This document shows positions 49,092-59,335 of a stretch of 64,000 bases of DNA, piece after piece (within the stretch, counting starts at the first letter, position 1; each line of letters starts with the position of its first letter). The DNA is from Labilithrix sp. (GTDB lineage: Bacteria; Myxococcota_A; Polyangia; Polyangiales; Polyangiaceae): positions 1 to 64,000 of the forward strand of contig JAHBWD010000046.1 of NCBI GenBank assembly GCA_019637175.1, given 5' to 3'. The translations under genes were made by a program, and so were the position numbers. The notes below the pieces were generated by a model. That model was not told the origin of the DNA. It saw only the letters and a program-made list of their open reading frames with translations, and searched no databases.

Positions 49092-50527
49092 TGTCTGCCC
49101 ACAACCTTCCCATCAAGGAGCTCGGCGAGACGTCGCTCGTCGGCGAAGGCACGACCTTCCGCTCGATCAGCGAGACGGTCTGCCGCGTCACCGAGAACAA
49201 GGCCCCCCGAGGCTGGTGGGTCGCGTTCCTCATCGCCGCGAACTTCACCGGCGTCCTCGGTCTCGCCGTCGGCTACCTCTTCTGGACGGGCGTCGGCGTC
49301 TGGGGCAACAACGCGCCGGTCTACTGGGCGTGGGACATCACGAACTTCGTCTGGTGGATCGGCATCGGCCACGCCGGCACGCTCATCAGCGCCGTTCTCT
49401 TCTTGTTCCGTCAGAAGTGGCGCACCGCGATCAACCGCTTCTCCGAAGCGATGACGATCTTCGCGGTCATCTGCGCGCTGATCTTCCCCGGCATCCACGT
49501 CGGGCGCGCTTGGTACGCGTACTACATGCTCCCGCTCCCCAACGAGATGAGCATCTGGCCGAACTTCAAGAGCCCGCTCATCTGGGACGTCTTCGCGGTC
49601 AGCACGTACTTCACCGTCTCTGCGCTCTTCTGGTTCGTCGGCCTCATCCCCGACTTCGCGACGCTGCGTGATCGCGCGCGCAGCAAGTACCGCCGCCTGG
49701 CCTACGGCGCGCTCGCCCTCGGGTGGCGCGGCTCGAACCGCCACTGGCAGAACTACGAGCGCGCGTACCTGATCCTCGCCGCGCTCTCGACGCCGCTCGT
49801 CCTCTCGGTGCACAGCGTCGTCTCCTTCGACTTCGCGACCTCGCTCATGCCGGGCTGGCACACGACGATCTTCCCGCCGTACTTCGTCGCCGGCGCCGTC
49901 TTCTCCGGCTTCGCGATGGTCATGACGCTCATGCTCCTCACGCGCGCCGTCTACGGCATGCGGAGCATCGTGCTCATGAAGCACCTCGAGCTGATGAACA
50001 AGATCATGCTCGTGACGGGATCCCTCGTCGGTTACGCGTACGCGATGGAGTTCTTCATCGCCTGGTACGGCGCGAACGAATACGAGTGGTTCGTGTTCCG
50101 CAACCGCGCGGGCGGCCCCTACGCCTGGGCCTATTGGACGATGATCTCCTGCAACGTTCTCTCGCCGCAGGTGTTCTGGTTCAAGCGGTTCCGCACGAGC
50201 ATCCCGGTCATGTTCGTCGTGTCGATCCTCATCAACATCGGCATGTGGTTCGAGCGCTTCGTCATCATCGTGACGTCGCTCCACCGCGACTTCCTCCCGT
50301 CGTCGTGGGGCTACTTCCGCCCCACGCTCGTCGACATCTTCACGTACGCGGGCACGCTCGGCTTCTTCTTCACCGCGTTCCTCCTCTTCATCCGGTGGGT
50401 CCCGATGATCGCCATCGCCGAGGTCAAGGGCGTGTTGCCCGAGGCCGATCCGCACCACGGGGGCCACGAGGGAGATCACGGCGCGCCCCAGCACCGTCAT
50501 GAACCCGCCGCCGCGGAGGCCGAGTGA
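49091..50527 (+). CDS. actC: Alternative complex III subunit ActC, NrfD-like quinol-binding membrane protein
   Basis: 478 aa, NrfD/PsrC family, with about ten membrane helices from residue ~45 to 450 (GWWVAFLIAANFTGVLGLAV at the start, FFFTAFLLFIRWVPMIAIAE at the end). It holds the quinol oxidation site facing ActB and probably a proton path. HSVVSFDFATSLMPGWHTT is typical of ActC/ActF. The C-terminal tail is unusually His-rich (PHHGGHEGDHGAPQHRHE). The start ATG overlaps the actB stop (TGATG), a pattern repeated at each following act junction. Confidence 0.94.
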   Translation: MSAHNLPIKELGETSLVGEGTTFRSISETVCRVTENKAPRGWWVAFLIAANFTGVLGLAVGYLFWTGVGVWGNNAPVYWAWDITNFVWWIGIGHAGTLISAVLFLFRQKWRTAINRFSEAMTIFAVICALIFPGIHVGRAWYAYYMLPLPNEMSIWPNFKSPLIWDVFAVSTYFTVSALFWFVGLIPDFATLRDRARSKYRRLAYGALALGWRGSNRHWQNYERAYLILAALSTPLVLSVHSVVSFDFATSLMPGWHTTIFPPYFVAGAVFSGFAMVMTLMLLTRAVYGMRSIVLMKHLELMNKIMLVTGSLVGYAYAMEFFIAWYGANEYEWFVFRNRAGGPYAWAYWTMISCNVLSPQVFWFKRFRTSIPVMFVVSILINIGMWFERFVIIVTSLHRDFLPSSWGYFRPTLVDIFTYAGTLGFFFTAFLLFIRWVPMIAIAEVKGVLPEADPHHGGHEGDHGAPQHRHEPAAAEAE

Positions 50528-51156
50528 TGAGCGAGCCCACGGAAAAGAAGTCGGCCGCAGGCTTCGAAGAAGCGCCCGCGCTCTTGCTCGCGGAGTTCGA
50601 CACTCCCGGGCAGTGCCTGCACGCCGCCGAAGCGCTGCGCGACGCCGGCTACAAAGAGTTCGACACCCACACGCCGTTCCCCGTCCACGGGATGGACGCG
50701 GCGATGGGCCTACCCGACTCCAAGCTCGGTTGGATCGTGTTCCCCATCGGCCTCACCGGGACGACCCTCGCCGTCTCGATGATGCACTGGATGAACAACA
50801 TCGACTACCCGCTCATCATCGGCGGCAAGCCGGCCTCGCTGGCTTCGATCCCGTCGATGGTCCCGATCATGTTCGAGCTCACCGTCCTCTTGTCGGCGTT
50901 CGCGACCGTGTTCGGCATGTTCCACCTGAACCGCCTCCCGCGGCACCACCACCCGGTCTTCAACTCGGAGCGCTTCGCGAGCTTCTCCAACGACAAGTTC
51001 TTCGTCTCGGTCGAGTCGACCGATCCGAAGTGGCACGTCGACCGCACGCGCAAGCTGCTCGAAGGCCTTCACCCGACGCACGTCGAGCTCGTCTACGACG
51101 ACGACGAGGGCGGTGAAGATCTCGAGCCCGCGCCCGAAGCGGGAGGAGCTCACTGA
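50527..51156 (+). CDS. actD: Alternative complex III subunit ActD (DUF3341)
   Basis: 209 aa. The N-terminal soluble part (ALLLAEFDTPGQCLHAAEAL, DAGYKEFDTHTPFPVHGM) is the DUF3341 signature. Two membrane helices follow (about 68-90, LGWIVFPIGLTGTTLAV; about 112-135, PIMFELTVLLSAFATVFGMF), and the C-terminus returns to the cytoplasm with an acidic end (DDDEGGEDLEPAPE). It is a structural subunit without cofactors. The ATG at 50527 overlaps the actC stop; a GTG three bases earlier is an alternative start. Confidence 0.93.
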   Translation: MSEPTEKKSAAGFEEAPALLLAEFDTPGQCLHAAEALRDAGYKEFDTHTPFPVHGMDAAMGLPDSKLGWIVFPIGLTGTTLAVSMMHWMNNIDYPLIIGGKPASLASIPSMVPIMFELTVLLSAFATVFGMFHLNRLPRHHHPVFNSERFASFSNDKFFVSVESTDPKWHVDRTRKLLEGLHPTHVELVYDDDEGGEDLEPAPEAGGAH

Positions 51157-51770
51157 TGAATCCGCGCGTTCGCGTCTCTCTCTCCGCCTCCTTCTTCGCG
51201 CTCGCCGCCATCGGCTGCCGCGGCCAGACGTCGAAGGAGACCCCGATCTTCGGCATTCGCAACATGTACGACCAGCCGAAGTACCTCGTGCAAGAGGAGT
51301 CGGCGTTCTTCGCCGACCACCGCACGATGCGTCCGCTCGTCGACGGCGTCGTCGCCCGCGACGAGGAGCTCGATCTCCGCATCGCGCAGGGCCGTCTCGA
51401 GGATCAGACGGGCTACGTGCTCGAGATCCCCAAGGAGGTCGTCGCGCGGATGGGCGGCATGGATCCGATGCTCGCCCGCGGCAAGGCGCGCTACGGCATC
51501 TACTGCCAGCCCTGTCACGACGCGACCGGCGCCGGGCAGGGCCTCGTGAAGAAGCGCGCGGTCGCGAGCGGCGCGACGGCGTTCGTGCCGCCGACGTTCC
51601 ACCAGGATCGCCTGCGTCACGCGCCCGACGGTCAGATCTTCGCCACCATCACGAACGGCAAGAGCAACATGCCGCCCTACGGCAATCAGATCCCGATCAG
51701 CGATCGTTGGGCCATCGTCGCGTACGTGCGCGCGCTCCAGATCGCGCAGCCGAAGGAAGGTGCGCAGTGA
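51156..51770 (+). CDS. actE: Alternative complex III subunit ActE, monoheme cytochrome c lipoprotein
   Basis: 204 aa. The signal peptide ends AAIGC (Cys21 likely lipidated). One heme-c site, CQPCHD (in YGIYCQPCHDATGAGQG), and a distal Met in NGKSNMPPYG define a class I cytochrome c domain in the second half. The first half (NMYDQPKYLVQEESAFFADH, then TMRPLVDGVVARDEELD) is the conserved ActE N-terminal region. It passes electrons from ActA towards the oxidase. It overlaps actD by one base and actF by four. Confidence 0.94.
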   Translation: MNPRVRVSLSASFFALAAIGCRGQTSKETPIFGIRNMYDQPKYLVQEESAFFADHRTMRPLVDGVVARDEELDLRIAQGRLEDQTGYVLEIPKEVVARMGGMDPMLARGKARYGIYCQPCHDATGAGQGLVKKRAVASGATAFVPPTFHQDRLRHAPDGQIFATITNGKSNMPPYGNQIPISDRWAIVAYVRALQIAQPKEGAQ

Positions 51771-53221
51771 GCGCCGCCAAGAAGCAGAAAGATCAGACGT
51801 GGGAGCTCACCGGCCCGTGGGCCGGCGCGTGGAAGATCTTCGCCGGCGTCGGCGCGCTCGGCGCCGCGGGCGCGGCGGCGGGGGCGATGAGCGATCCGAG
51901 GCGCTTCGCGTTCTCGTGGCTCTTCGCCTTCGTGACGTGCCTCACGATCGCGCTCGGCGCGATCTTCTTCGTCCTCATCCAGCGCCTGACGTCGGCGGGC
52001 TGGAGCGTCACCGTCCGGCGGACGGCGGAGTTCTTCGCCTACGGCATCGTGGCGCTCTTGCCGCTGTTCATTCCGATCCTCCTCTTCATGGGGCACCTCT
52101 TCCCGTGGCTCGGCCACGGCGACCACGGCGCCGCGGAGAAGCACGGATCGATCTCGCTGATCGCGCCGGCCTACGCGCAGGATCACGCCGCTCCTTCGCC
52201 GACCGCCGGCGAGAAGCCCCCGGGCACCGAGCACCAGCCCGCGCGACCGAGCAGCACGCCGGAAGAGCAGGGCTCGCCCCACGCGCGCCCGGCGGCGACG
52301 GCGGTGCACGGGCCGATCGAAGAGGGCGGCCACCAGACGGCGGCGCACGCGGCGCACCAGGCGCACGAAGCGGCGCACGCGAAGATCATCGCGAAGAAGG
52401 CGCCCTACCTGAACAAGAGCTTCTTCCTGTTCCGCGCGGCGATCTACTTCATCGTCTGGGTGTTCCTCGCGATGCGCCTCTTCGGCTACTCGACGGCGCA
52501 AGACACGACGAAGGATCCGAACCTCACGCTGCGCGCGCAGGCGATGGCGCCGCCGGCGACGTTCCTCTTCGCGCTCAGCCTCACGTTCGCGGCGTTCGAC
52601 TGGATCATGTCGCTCGAGCCGACGTGGTTCTCCACGATCTTCGGCGTCGTGATCTTCGCCTGCGGCGTCGTCTCGAGCCTCGCGGTCATCATCCTCACGA
52701 CGATGGCGCTGCGCAACTCGGGGCCGCTCTCCGGCGCGGTCACCGTCGAGCACTATCACGACCTCGGCAAGCTGATGTTCGGCTTCCTCGTGTTCTGGGC
52801 CTACGTCCAGTTCTCGCAGCTCATGCTGATCTGGTACGCGGCGCTCCCGGAGGAGACGACCTTCTTCCACAACCGCTGGGATCACGATCCCTGGCAGAAG
52901 GTCAGCATGGCCATCATCATCGGCCACTTCGTGGTGCCCTTCTTCTGGCTCATCTCGCGCAACTTCAAGCGCAACCTCGGCCGGCTCCAGATCGGCGCGG
53001 CGATCCTGCTCGTGATGCACGTCGTCGACATGTACTGGTTCGTCATGCCGAACTACATGCTCGGCAAGGAAGGCTTCGCCTTCAGCTGGATCGACGCGGC
53101 GTGCCTCCTCGCGGTCGGCGGCATCTACGGCGCGTTCGTCTTCTACCGCATGACGCAGTTCCCGCTGATTCCGATCGGCGACCCGCGCCTGCAGCGTTCG
53201 CTGCACTTCCAGAACGCCTGA
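51767..53221 (+). CDS. actF: Alternative complex III subunit ActF, NrfD-like membrane protein
   Basis: 484 aa from the GTG at 51767, overlapping the actE stop (GTGA). Paralogue of ActC with about ten helices, including LTFAAFDWIMSLEPTWFST and the YWFVMPNYML segment typical of ActF. Between the third and fourth helices (about 125-215) there is a long low-complexity loop rich in Ala, Pro and His (e.g. GGHQTAAHAAHQAHEAAHAK). The protein is thought to take part in proton translocation in ACIII. 12 bases separate it from the next gene. Confidence 0.94.
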   Translation: MSAAKKQKDQTWELTGPWAGAWKIFAGVGALGAAGAAAGAMSDPRRFAFSWLFAFVTCLTIALGAIFFVLIQRLTSAGWSVTVRRTAEFFAYGIVALLPLFIPILLFMGHLFPWLGHGDHGAAEKHGSISLIAPAYAQDHAAPSPTAGEKPPGTEHQPARPSSTPEEQGSPHARPAATAVHGPIEEGGHQTAAHAAHQAHEAAHAKIIAKKAPYLNKSFFLFRAAIYFIVWVFLAMRLFGYSTAQDTTKDPNLTLRAQAMAPPATFLFALSLTFAAFDWIMSLEPTWFSTIFGVVIFACGVVSSLAVIILTTMALRNSGPLSGAVTVEHYHDLGKLMFGFLVFWAYVQFSQLMLIWYAALPEETTFFHNRWDHDPWQKVSMAIIIGHFVVPFFWLISRNFKRNLGRLQIGAAILLVMHVVDMYWFVMPNYMLGKEGFAFSWIDAACLLAVGGIYGAFVFYRMTQFPLIPIGDPRLQRSLHFQNA

Positions 53222-53233
53222 GCGAGAAACAAG

Positions 53234-53758
53234 ATGGCAATCGACAACACACCTCCGAGGCTCCGGCTCATCGCGACGATCGGCTTCATCGTCGTCGTCA
53301 CGCTGATCGGCCTCGATTTCGTGTTCAAGAGCTACTACGCGTTCATGAGCGACGAGGCCCAGCGCGAGAAGATCGCGCCGCGCGCCGATCTCGCGGCGCA
53401 AGTCGCCGCCGAGCAGAAGGCGTTCGCCGGAGCGAAGATCCCTCTCGATCAGGCGATGGCGCAGCTCGCGAAGGGTGAGCGCGGCGACGTGACCCCGCAG
53501 GCCTCCGACGACATGGGCCCGATGACCGGCTGGAGCAAGATGCCGAAGCCGCTCCCGTACCCGACGACGCCGCACGCCGCGCCCTCGACGGATCCGCACG
53601 CGGCGGCCGACGCGGGCGCGCCCACGGCCGCGGGCGACGCCGGCCCCGCGATCGCCGACGCCGGTCCCGCCGCGGCGGCCGACGCGGGCGCTGCTCCTCA
53701 CGCGCCTGCTCCCGCTCCCCACGCCGACGACGCCGGCGCGCACCCTCCGAGGCACTGA
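53234..53758 (+). CDS. Small single-helix membrane protein of the ACIII-caa3 operon
   Basis: 174 aa, no recognised domain. One N-terminal membrane helix (about 12-33, IATIGFIVVVTLIGLDFVF) is followed by a periplasmic region. The first part looks conserved in character (EAQREKIAPRADLAAQVAAE, KIPLDQAMAQLAKGERG, then DDMGPMTGWSKMPKPLPYP). The last ~60 residues are Ala/Asp/Gly/His/Pro low complexity. Its place between actF and the SCO gene suggests an accessory ACIII subunit (an ActG-like role) or an oxidase assembly factor; both are inference. Confidence 0.8.
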   Translation: MAIDNTPPRLRLIATIGFIVVVTLIGLDFVFKSYYAFMSDEAQREKIAPRADLAAQVAAEQKAFAGAKIPLDQAMAQLAKGERGDVTPQASDDMGPMTGWSKMPKPLPYPTTPHAAPSTDPHAAADAGAPTAAGDAGPAIADAGPAAAADAGAAPHAPAPAPHADDAGAHPPRH

Positions 53759-53760
53759 CG

Positions 53761-54672
53761 ATGATCTCGACCCGCGGAAAATTCGTGATCGCATGCGCGC
53801 TGGCGCTGCTCACGATCTTCGTGGGTCGTCCTGCGCGCGCGCAGATCGCGGCGATGCCGCCGGAGCTCGCGCACGTCGGCGTCTCCGAGCACCTCGAGGG
53901 CCCGCTCCCGCTCGACACGCGCTTCCGCGATCACACCGGCAAGTCGGTCGCGCTCCGCGACTACTTCGACGGCAAGCGCCCCGTCGTCCTCACGTTCGCG
54001 TACCACAGCTGCCCGGTCCTCTGCTCGATGGTGCTCAACGCCACCGCCGCGGGCCTCAAGGGCATCGGCTGGACGGTCGGCAAGGAGTTCGACGTCGTCA
54101 CCATCAGCATCGACCCCGAAGAGTCGCTCGAGAAGACCCAGGTCAAGCGGACCTCGATCCTTCACGAGTACGGCGCCTCGCGCGGCCACGACGGTCGCGG
54201 CTGGCACTTCCTCAGCGGCGACGCGCAGTCGATCGCCGCCGTCGCCGGCGCGGCGGGCTTCGAATACCAGTACGACGCCGATCAGAAGCAGTGGGGCCAC
54301 CCCTCGGTCGTCATGCTCGTGAAGCCCGACGGCCGAATGGCGCGCTACCTCTACGGCCTCGAGTTCGCGCCGGCGGATCTCCGCATCGGGCTGCTCGAAG
54401 CGTCCGAGGGGCGCAGCATCTCGACGATCGAGCAGATCATCCTCTACTGCTACCACTACGATCCGAAGGGCGGGAAATACGTCCTCGTCGCGCGCCGCGT
54501 GATGCAGGTCGGCGGCGGCGCCGTGGCGCTCGTCCTCTTCGGCGTGCTGGGCCTCTTCTGGAGGCGAGAGCTCAACAAGTCCAGCGGCGACCGGCGGGTC
54601 GACGACGAAGTGAAGAACGAAACCGAAGGTCCGCGCGACTCCGTCACGCAGACTGAGGAGGCACGGACGTGA
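53761..54672 (+). CDS. SCO1/SenC copper chaperone for cytochrome oxidase
   Basis: 303 aa. The signal peptide ends ARA-Q near residue 28. The thioredoxin-like SCO domain carries the copper ligands CPVLC (in AYHSCPVLCSMV) and the conserved His in QWGHPSVVM. An extension adds IILYCYHYDPKGGKY and a C-terminal membrane helix (GGGAVALVLFGVLGLFWRRE), a form common in SCO genes next to cbb3 and ACIII-linked oxidases. It delivers copper to the Cu-A site of CoxB, whose gene overlaps its stop by one base. Confidence 0.94.
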   Translation: MISTRGKFVIACALALLTIFVGRPARAQIAAMPPELAHVGVSEHLEGPLPLDTRFRDHTGKSVALRDYFDGKRPVVLTFAYHSCPVLCSMVLNATAAGLKGIGWTVGKEFDVVTISIDPEESLEKTQVKRTSILHEYGASRGHDGRGWHFLSGDAQSIAAVAGAAGFEYQYDADQKQWGHPSVVMLVKPDGRMARYLYGLEFAPADLRIGLLEASEGRSISTIEQIILYCYHYDPKGGKYVLVARRVMQVGGGAVALVLFGVLGLFWRRELNKSSGDRRVDDEVKNETEGPRDSVTQTEEART

Positions 54673-55670
54673 TGTTTCAGGAGATTACGCAGTCTGCACC
54701 GGTGAACCAGCCGCCGCCCGCGAGCTACCAGCTTCCGCCGGCGATGGCCGACACCGCGCCGCCGATCGACAGCACGTACAACTTCATCTTCTGGTTCTCG
54801 GTCGTGTTCACCGTCGTGATCACCGCGGCGATGCTGTACTTCATCCACAAGTACAAGCGCCGGCCCGGCGTGAAGTCGGAGCCCACCGGCCACTTCAACC
54901 GCCTCGAGCTCTTCTGGACGATCACCCCGACGATCTTCATCGGCGTCCTCTTCCACGTCGGCTTCGCCTCGTACATCAAGAACGCGACGGCGATGGAAGG
55001 CGCGACCGAGATCCGCGTCCGCGCCAAGAAGTGGAGCTGGGAGTTCGAGTACCCGACCGGCGATCGCGTGCCCGGCGAGCTCACCCTCGAGCTCGGCCGC
55101 CCGTACAAGATGATCATCTCGTCGGACGACGTCCTCCACTCGTTCTTCATCCCCGAGTTCCGGATGAAGCGCGACGCCGTTCCCGGCCAGTACTCGTTCA
55201 TCCAGTTCACGCCCACGGTCGCGGGTGACGCCAACGTGTTCTGCGCCGAGTACTGCGGCACGAGCCACTCGGGCATGCTCGCGACGGTGAAGATCCTCCC
55301 GCCGGAGCAGTACCAGGAGTTCGTCAAGACGCTGGGCAAGTGCACCGGCACCCCCGAGGAGTGCCAGCCCGAGAAGTGGGGCGAGCGCCTCTTCGTGAAG
55401 AACGCGTGCCCGACCTGCCACGGCGCCGGCGGCAGCGGCCTCGTCGGCGGCTCGAAGGCGCCCGGCCCGAAGCTCGCCGGCATCTTCAACACGCCGCAGA
55501 CGATGGCGAGCGGCCCGCCCGTCGTCGCCGACGAGAACTATCTCCGCGAGTCGATCCTTCGCCCCAACGCGAAGATCGTCGCGGGCTACACCACCGTGAC
55601 GATGCCGGCCTTCGTGATGAAGGACGACCAGCTCGACGCGGTCATCGCCTACCTGAAGAGCCTGAAGTAG
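54672..55670 (+). CDS. coxB: Cytochrome c oxidase subunit II, caa3 type (fused cytochrome c)
   Basis: 332 aa. Two N-terminal helices (about 37-60 and 77-100) precede the cupredoxin domain, which binds Cu-A through CAEYCGTSHSGM (C-x3-C-x3-H) plus an upstream His (DDVLHSFFIPEF). A cytochrome c domain follows: CPTCHGAGGSG, with the axial Met probably in TVTMPAFVM. The fusion makes this a caa3 oxidase that can take electrons directly from ACIII without a soluble cytochrome c. A C-x5-C pair (KCTGTPEEC) lies in the linker. The start ATG overlaps the SCO stop; a GTG three bases earlier is possible. Confidence 0.96.
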   Translation: MFQEITQSAPVNQPPPASYQLPPAMADTAPPIDSTYNFIFWFSVVFTVVITAAMLYFIHKYKRRPGVKSEPTGHFNRLELFWTITPTIFIGVLFHVGFASYIKNATAMEGATEIRVRAKKWSWEFEYPTGDRVPGELTLELGRPYKMIISSDDVLHSFFIPEFRMKRDAVPGQYSFIQFTPTVAGDANVFCAEYCGTSHSGMLATVKILPPEQYQEFVKTLGKCTGTPEECQPEKWGERLFVKNACPTCHGAGGSGLVGGSKAPGPKLAGIFNTPQTMASGPPVVADENYLRESILRPNAKIVAGYTTVTMPAFVMKDDQLDAVIAYLKSLK

Positions 55671-55677
55671 GAAGACC

Positions 55678-57392
<1,715 letters not shown>

Positions 57393-57396
<4 letters not shown>

Positions 57397-58109
57397 GCAC
57401 CGAAGCGGCTGCCACGGAGCACGCGGAAGGCGCGCACGACGATCACGGCCACGGGCATCACGGCCCCGAGTGGCTCGCCCACCACTTCGACACGCCCGCG
57501 CAGCAGTTCGACGCGGCGAAGCTGGGCATGTGGGCGTTCCTCGCGCAGGAGCTCCTCTTCTTCAGCGGCCTGTTCGTCGCGTACGGCGTCTACCGGAGCT
57601 GGTTCCCCGAGATGTTCCGCGCGGCGAGCCACCAGCTCAACAAGGAGATGGGCGCGTTCAACACCGTCGTCCTCCTCTTCTCGTCGCTGACGGCGGCGCT
57701 CGCGGTCCGCTCGTCGCAGGTCGGCAAGAAGAAGGCGACGGGCAACTACATCCTCATCACGATCCTGTGCGCGTGCGCGTTCCTCGTCGTCAAATTCTTC
57801 GAGTACCGCCACAAGTTCGAGGCCGGCCTCCTGCCGGGGCGCTTCTATCACCCGCACCTCGATCACCTGACGGCGGGTCCGCCGCTGCCCGCGAACACGG
57901 GCTCGTTCTTTTCGATCTACTTCATGATGACCGGCGTCCACGGCGTTCACGTCGCGGTCGGCATCGGCGTCTTGATCTGGATCTGGCTGCGCAACAACCG
58001 CGGCGACTTCTCGAAGGAGTACTTCACCCCGATCGACATCGTGGCGCTCTACTGGCACCTGGTCGACCTCGTGTGGATCTACCTCTTCCCGCTGCTCTAT
58101 CTGATCTGA
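57393..58109 (+). CDS. coxC: Cytochrome c oxidase subunit III
   Basis: 238 aa. A His-rich N-terminal tail (EHAEGAHDDHGHGHHG) precedes five predicted helices. Subunit III motifs include WAFLAQELLFFSGLFVAYG, KKKATGNYILITILCACAFLVVKFFEY (split over two segments), HGVHVAVGIGVL and ALYWHLVDLVWIYLFPLLY. It stabilises subunit I and supports proton uptake. It overlaps coxA by four bases; coxD starts 13 bases downstream. Confidence 0.95.
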
Positions 58110-58122
58110 CGAGGACGCGACC

Positions 58123-58581
58123 ATGGCATCTCTACACGAAGGGCACGGTCACGACGAAGGCGCGGTCCACGCGCACATCTCGTCGTCGGCGTTCTACATC
58201 TTCATCTTCGTCTGTCTGCTCGGGTTGACCGGGCTGACGGTCGGCCAGTCGTACGTCGACCTCGGCCGGATGAACATCGTCCTGGTCATCCTGATCGCGA
58301 CGATGAAGGCCTCGCTGGTCGTGTCGTTCTTCATGCACCTGAAGTACGACAACAGGTTCAACGCGCTGATCTTCATCTCCACGCTGTTCTTCATCGGCGT
58401 CTTCTTCGCGTACACGATGAACGACACGGATCGCCGCGGCGATCTCGACGTCGACCAGAACGTCAGGTTGTGGCAGAAGACGGGCGAGCAGGCCCCCGGC
58501 GGCATGGAAGTCGACGCAGGCGATCACGGCGGCGGCGACCACGGCGGCGCGGCCGCGCCCGCCGCGCCCGCGCACCACTGA
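58123..58581 (+). CDS. coxD: Cytochrome c oxidase subunit IV
   Basis: 152 aa, prokaryotic COX4-type small subunit with three helices (about 23-43 FYIFIFVCLLGLTGLTVG, 49-70, 78-97) and the family motif KASLVVSFFMHLKYDNR. Both ends are His-rich (HEGHGHDEGAVHAH; AGDHGGGDHGG ending APAHH). It assists oxidase assembly. Last gene of the operon; no clear terminator hairpin with a T-run follows in the 82 bases before the LuxR-type gene. Confidence 0.92.
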   Translation: MASLHEGHGHDEGAVHAHISSSAFYIFIFVCLLGLTGLTVGQSYVDLGRMNIVLVILIATMKASLVVSFFMHLKYDNRFNALIFISTLFFIGVFFAYTMNDTDRRGDLDVDQNVRLWQKTGEQAPGGMEVDAGDHGGGDHGGAAAPAAPAHH

Positions 58582-58663
58582 TCGCCCCGGGCTCTCTCAC
58601 GCCAGCAGCAAGCGCCGGGGTCGCCACCGGGGAACCTTCGGCGCCGCGCGCGGTCCGTCGCGC

Positions 58664-59335
58664 ATGACCCTGCGCCTCGGAGAGGTCGCCGAGCTCGCGA
58701 GCAACAGCGCGAGTTTACGAGAGTTTTCGGCTTCGTTGCTCGCGGCGTGGGGGCGCCACGTCGGTTTCGACGTCGCCATGCACGCGACCGAGCACGGCGT
58801 CCACGCGGCGGTCGGGGTCTCGCCGCGCGACCTCGAGAAGATGGCGGCGAACAACGACGCGTACGCGCGCGAGCTCATGCCGGTCAAGCGGGCGGCGCTC
58901 GCGCAGCGAGGCGTCGCGATCGACTCGCAGGTGCTCACGTCGCGGCGCGGGCTCCGTTACTACGTCGAGGTGATGGCCCCCGAGGGTGGAGAGCACGCGC
59001 TGCTCGCGCTCGGCACGATGGGCGGGCGCATCGTGAGCATGTCGACGCTCGGGCGCACGGGCTCCTGCTTCTCGCGAGCCGACGTCGCCGCGATCGAGGC
59101 CGTCCTCCCGGTCGTCGCGCTCGGCACCGCCGCGCTCGAGCGCGCCGCGCCGCGCGACGGCGGCCTGCGAGCGCGCGAGCGCGAGCTCGTCGACTACGTC
59201 GCCCTCGGCTTGACCAACGCGCAGATCGCGTCCGCGCTCGGTCTCTCACCGCGCACGGTGCGCAACCAGCTCAGCCGGCTCTACGCCAAGCTCGGGGTCG
59301 CCGGGCGCGCGGAGATGATCGCGCGCCTCCGCTAG
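58664..59335 (+). CDS. LuxR/GerE-type transcriptional regulator
   Basis: 223 aa. The C-terminal helix-turn-helix (about 165-220: RARERELVDYVALGLTNAQI, then ALGLSPRTVRNQLSRLYAKL) is a standard LuxR/GerE DNA-binding domain. The N-terminal ~150 residues are an unidentified sensor-like region without the phosphoacceptor pattern of a receiver or the AHL-binding tryptophans of LuxR. Same strand as the oxidase operon, 82 bases after coxD, so it might be co-transcribed or regulate it. Its last 90 bases, encoding the end of the DNA-binding domain, overlap the convergent methyltransferase gene. Confidence 0.88.
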   Translation: MTLRLGEVAELASNSASLREFSASLLAAWGRHVGFDVAMHATEHGVHAAVGVSPRDLEKMAANNDAYARELMPVKRAALAQRGVAIDSQVLTSRRGLRYYVEVMAPEGGEHALLALGTMGGRIVSMSTLGRTGSCFSRADVAAIEAVLPVVALGTAALERAAPRDGGLRARERELVDYVALGLTNAQIASALGLSPRTVRNQLSRLYAKLGVAGRAEMIARLR

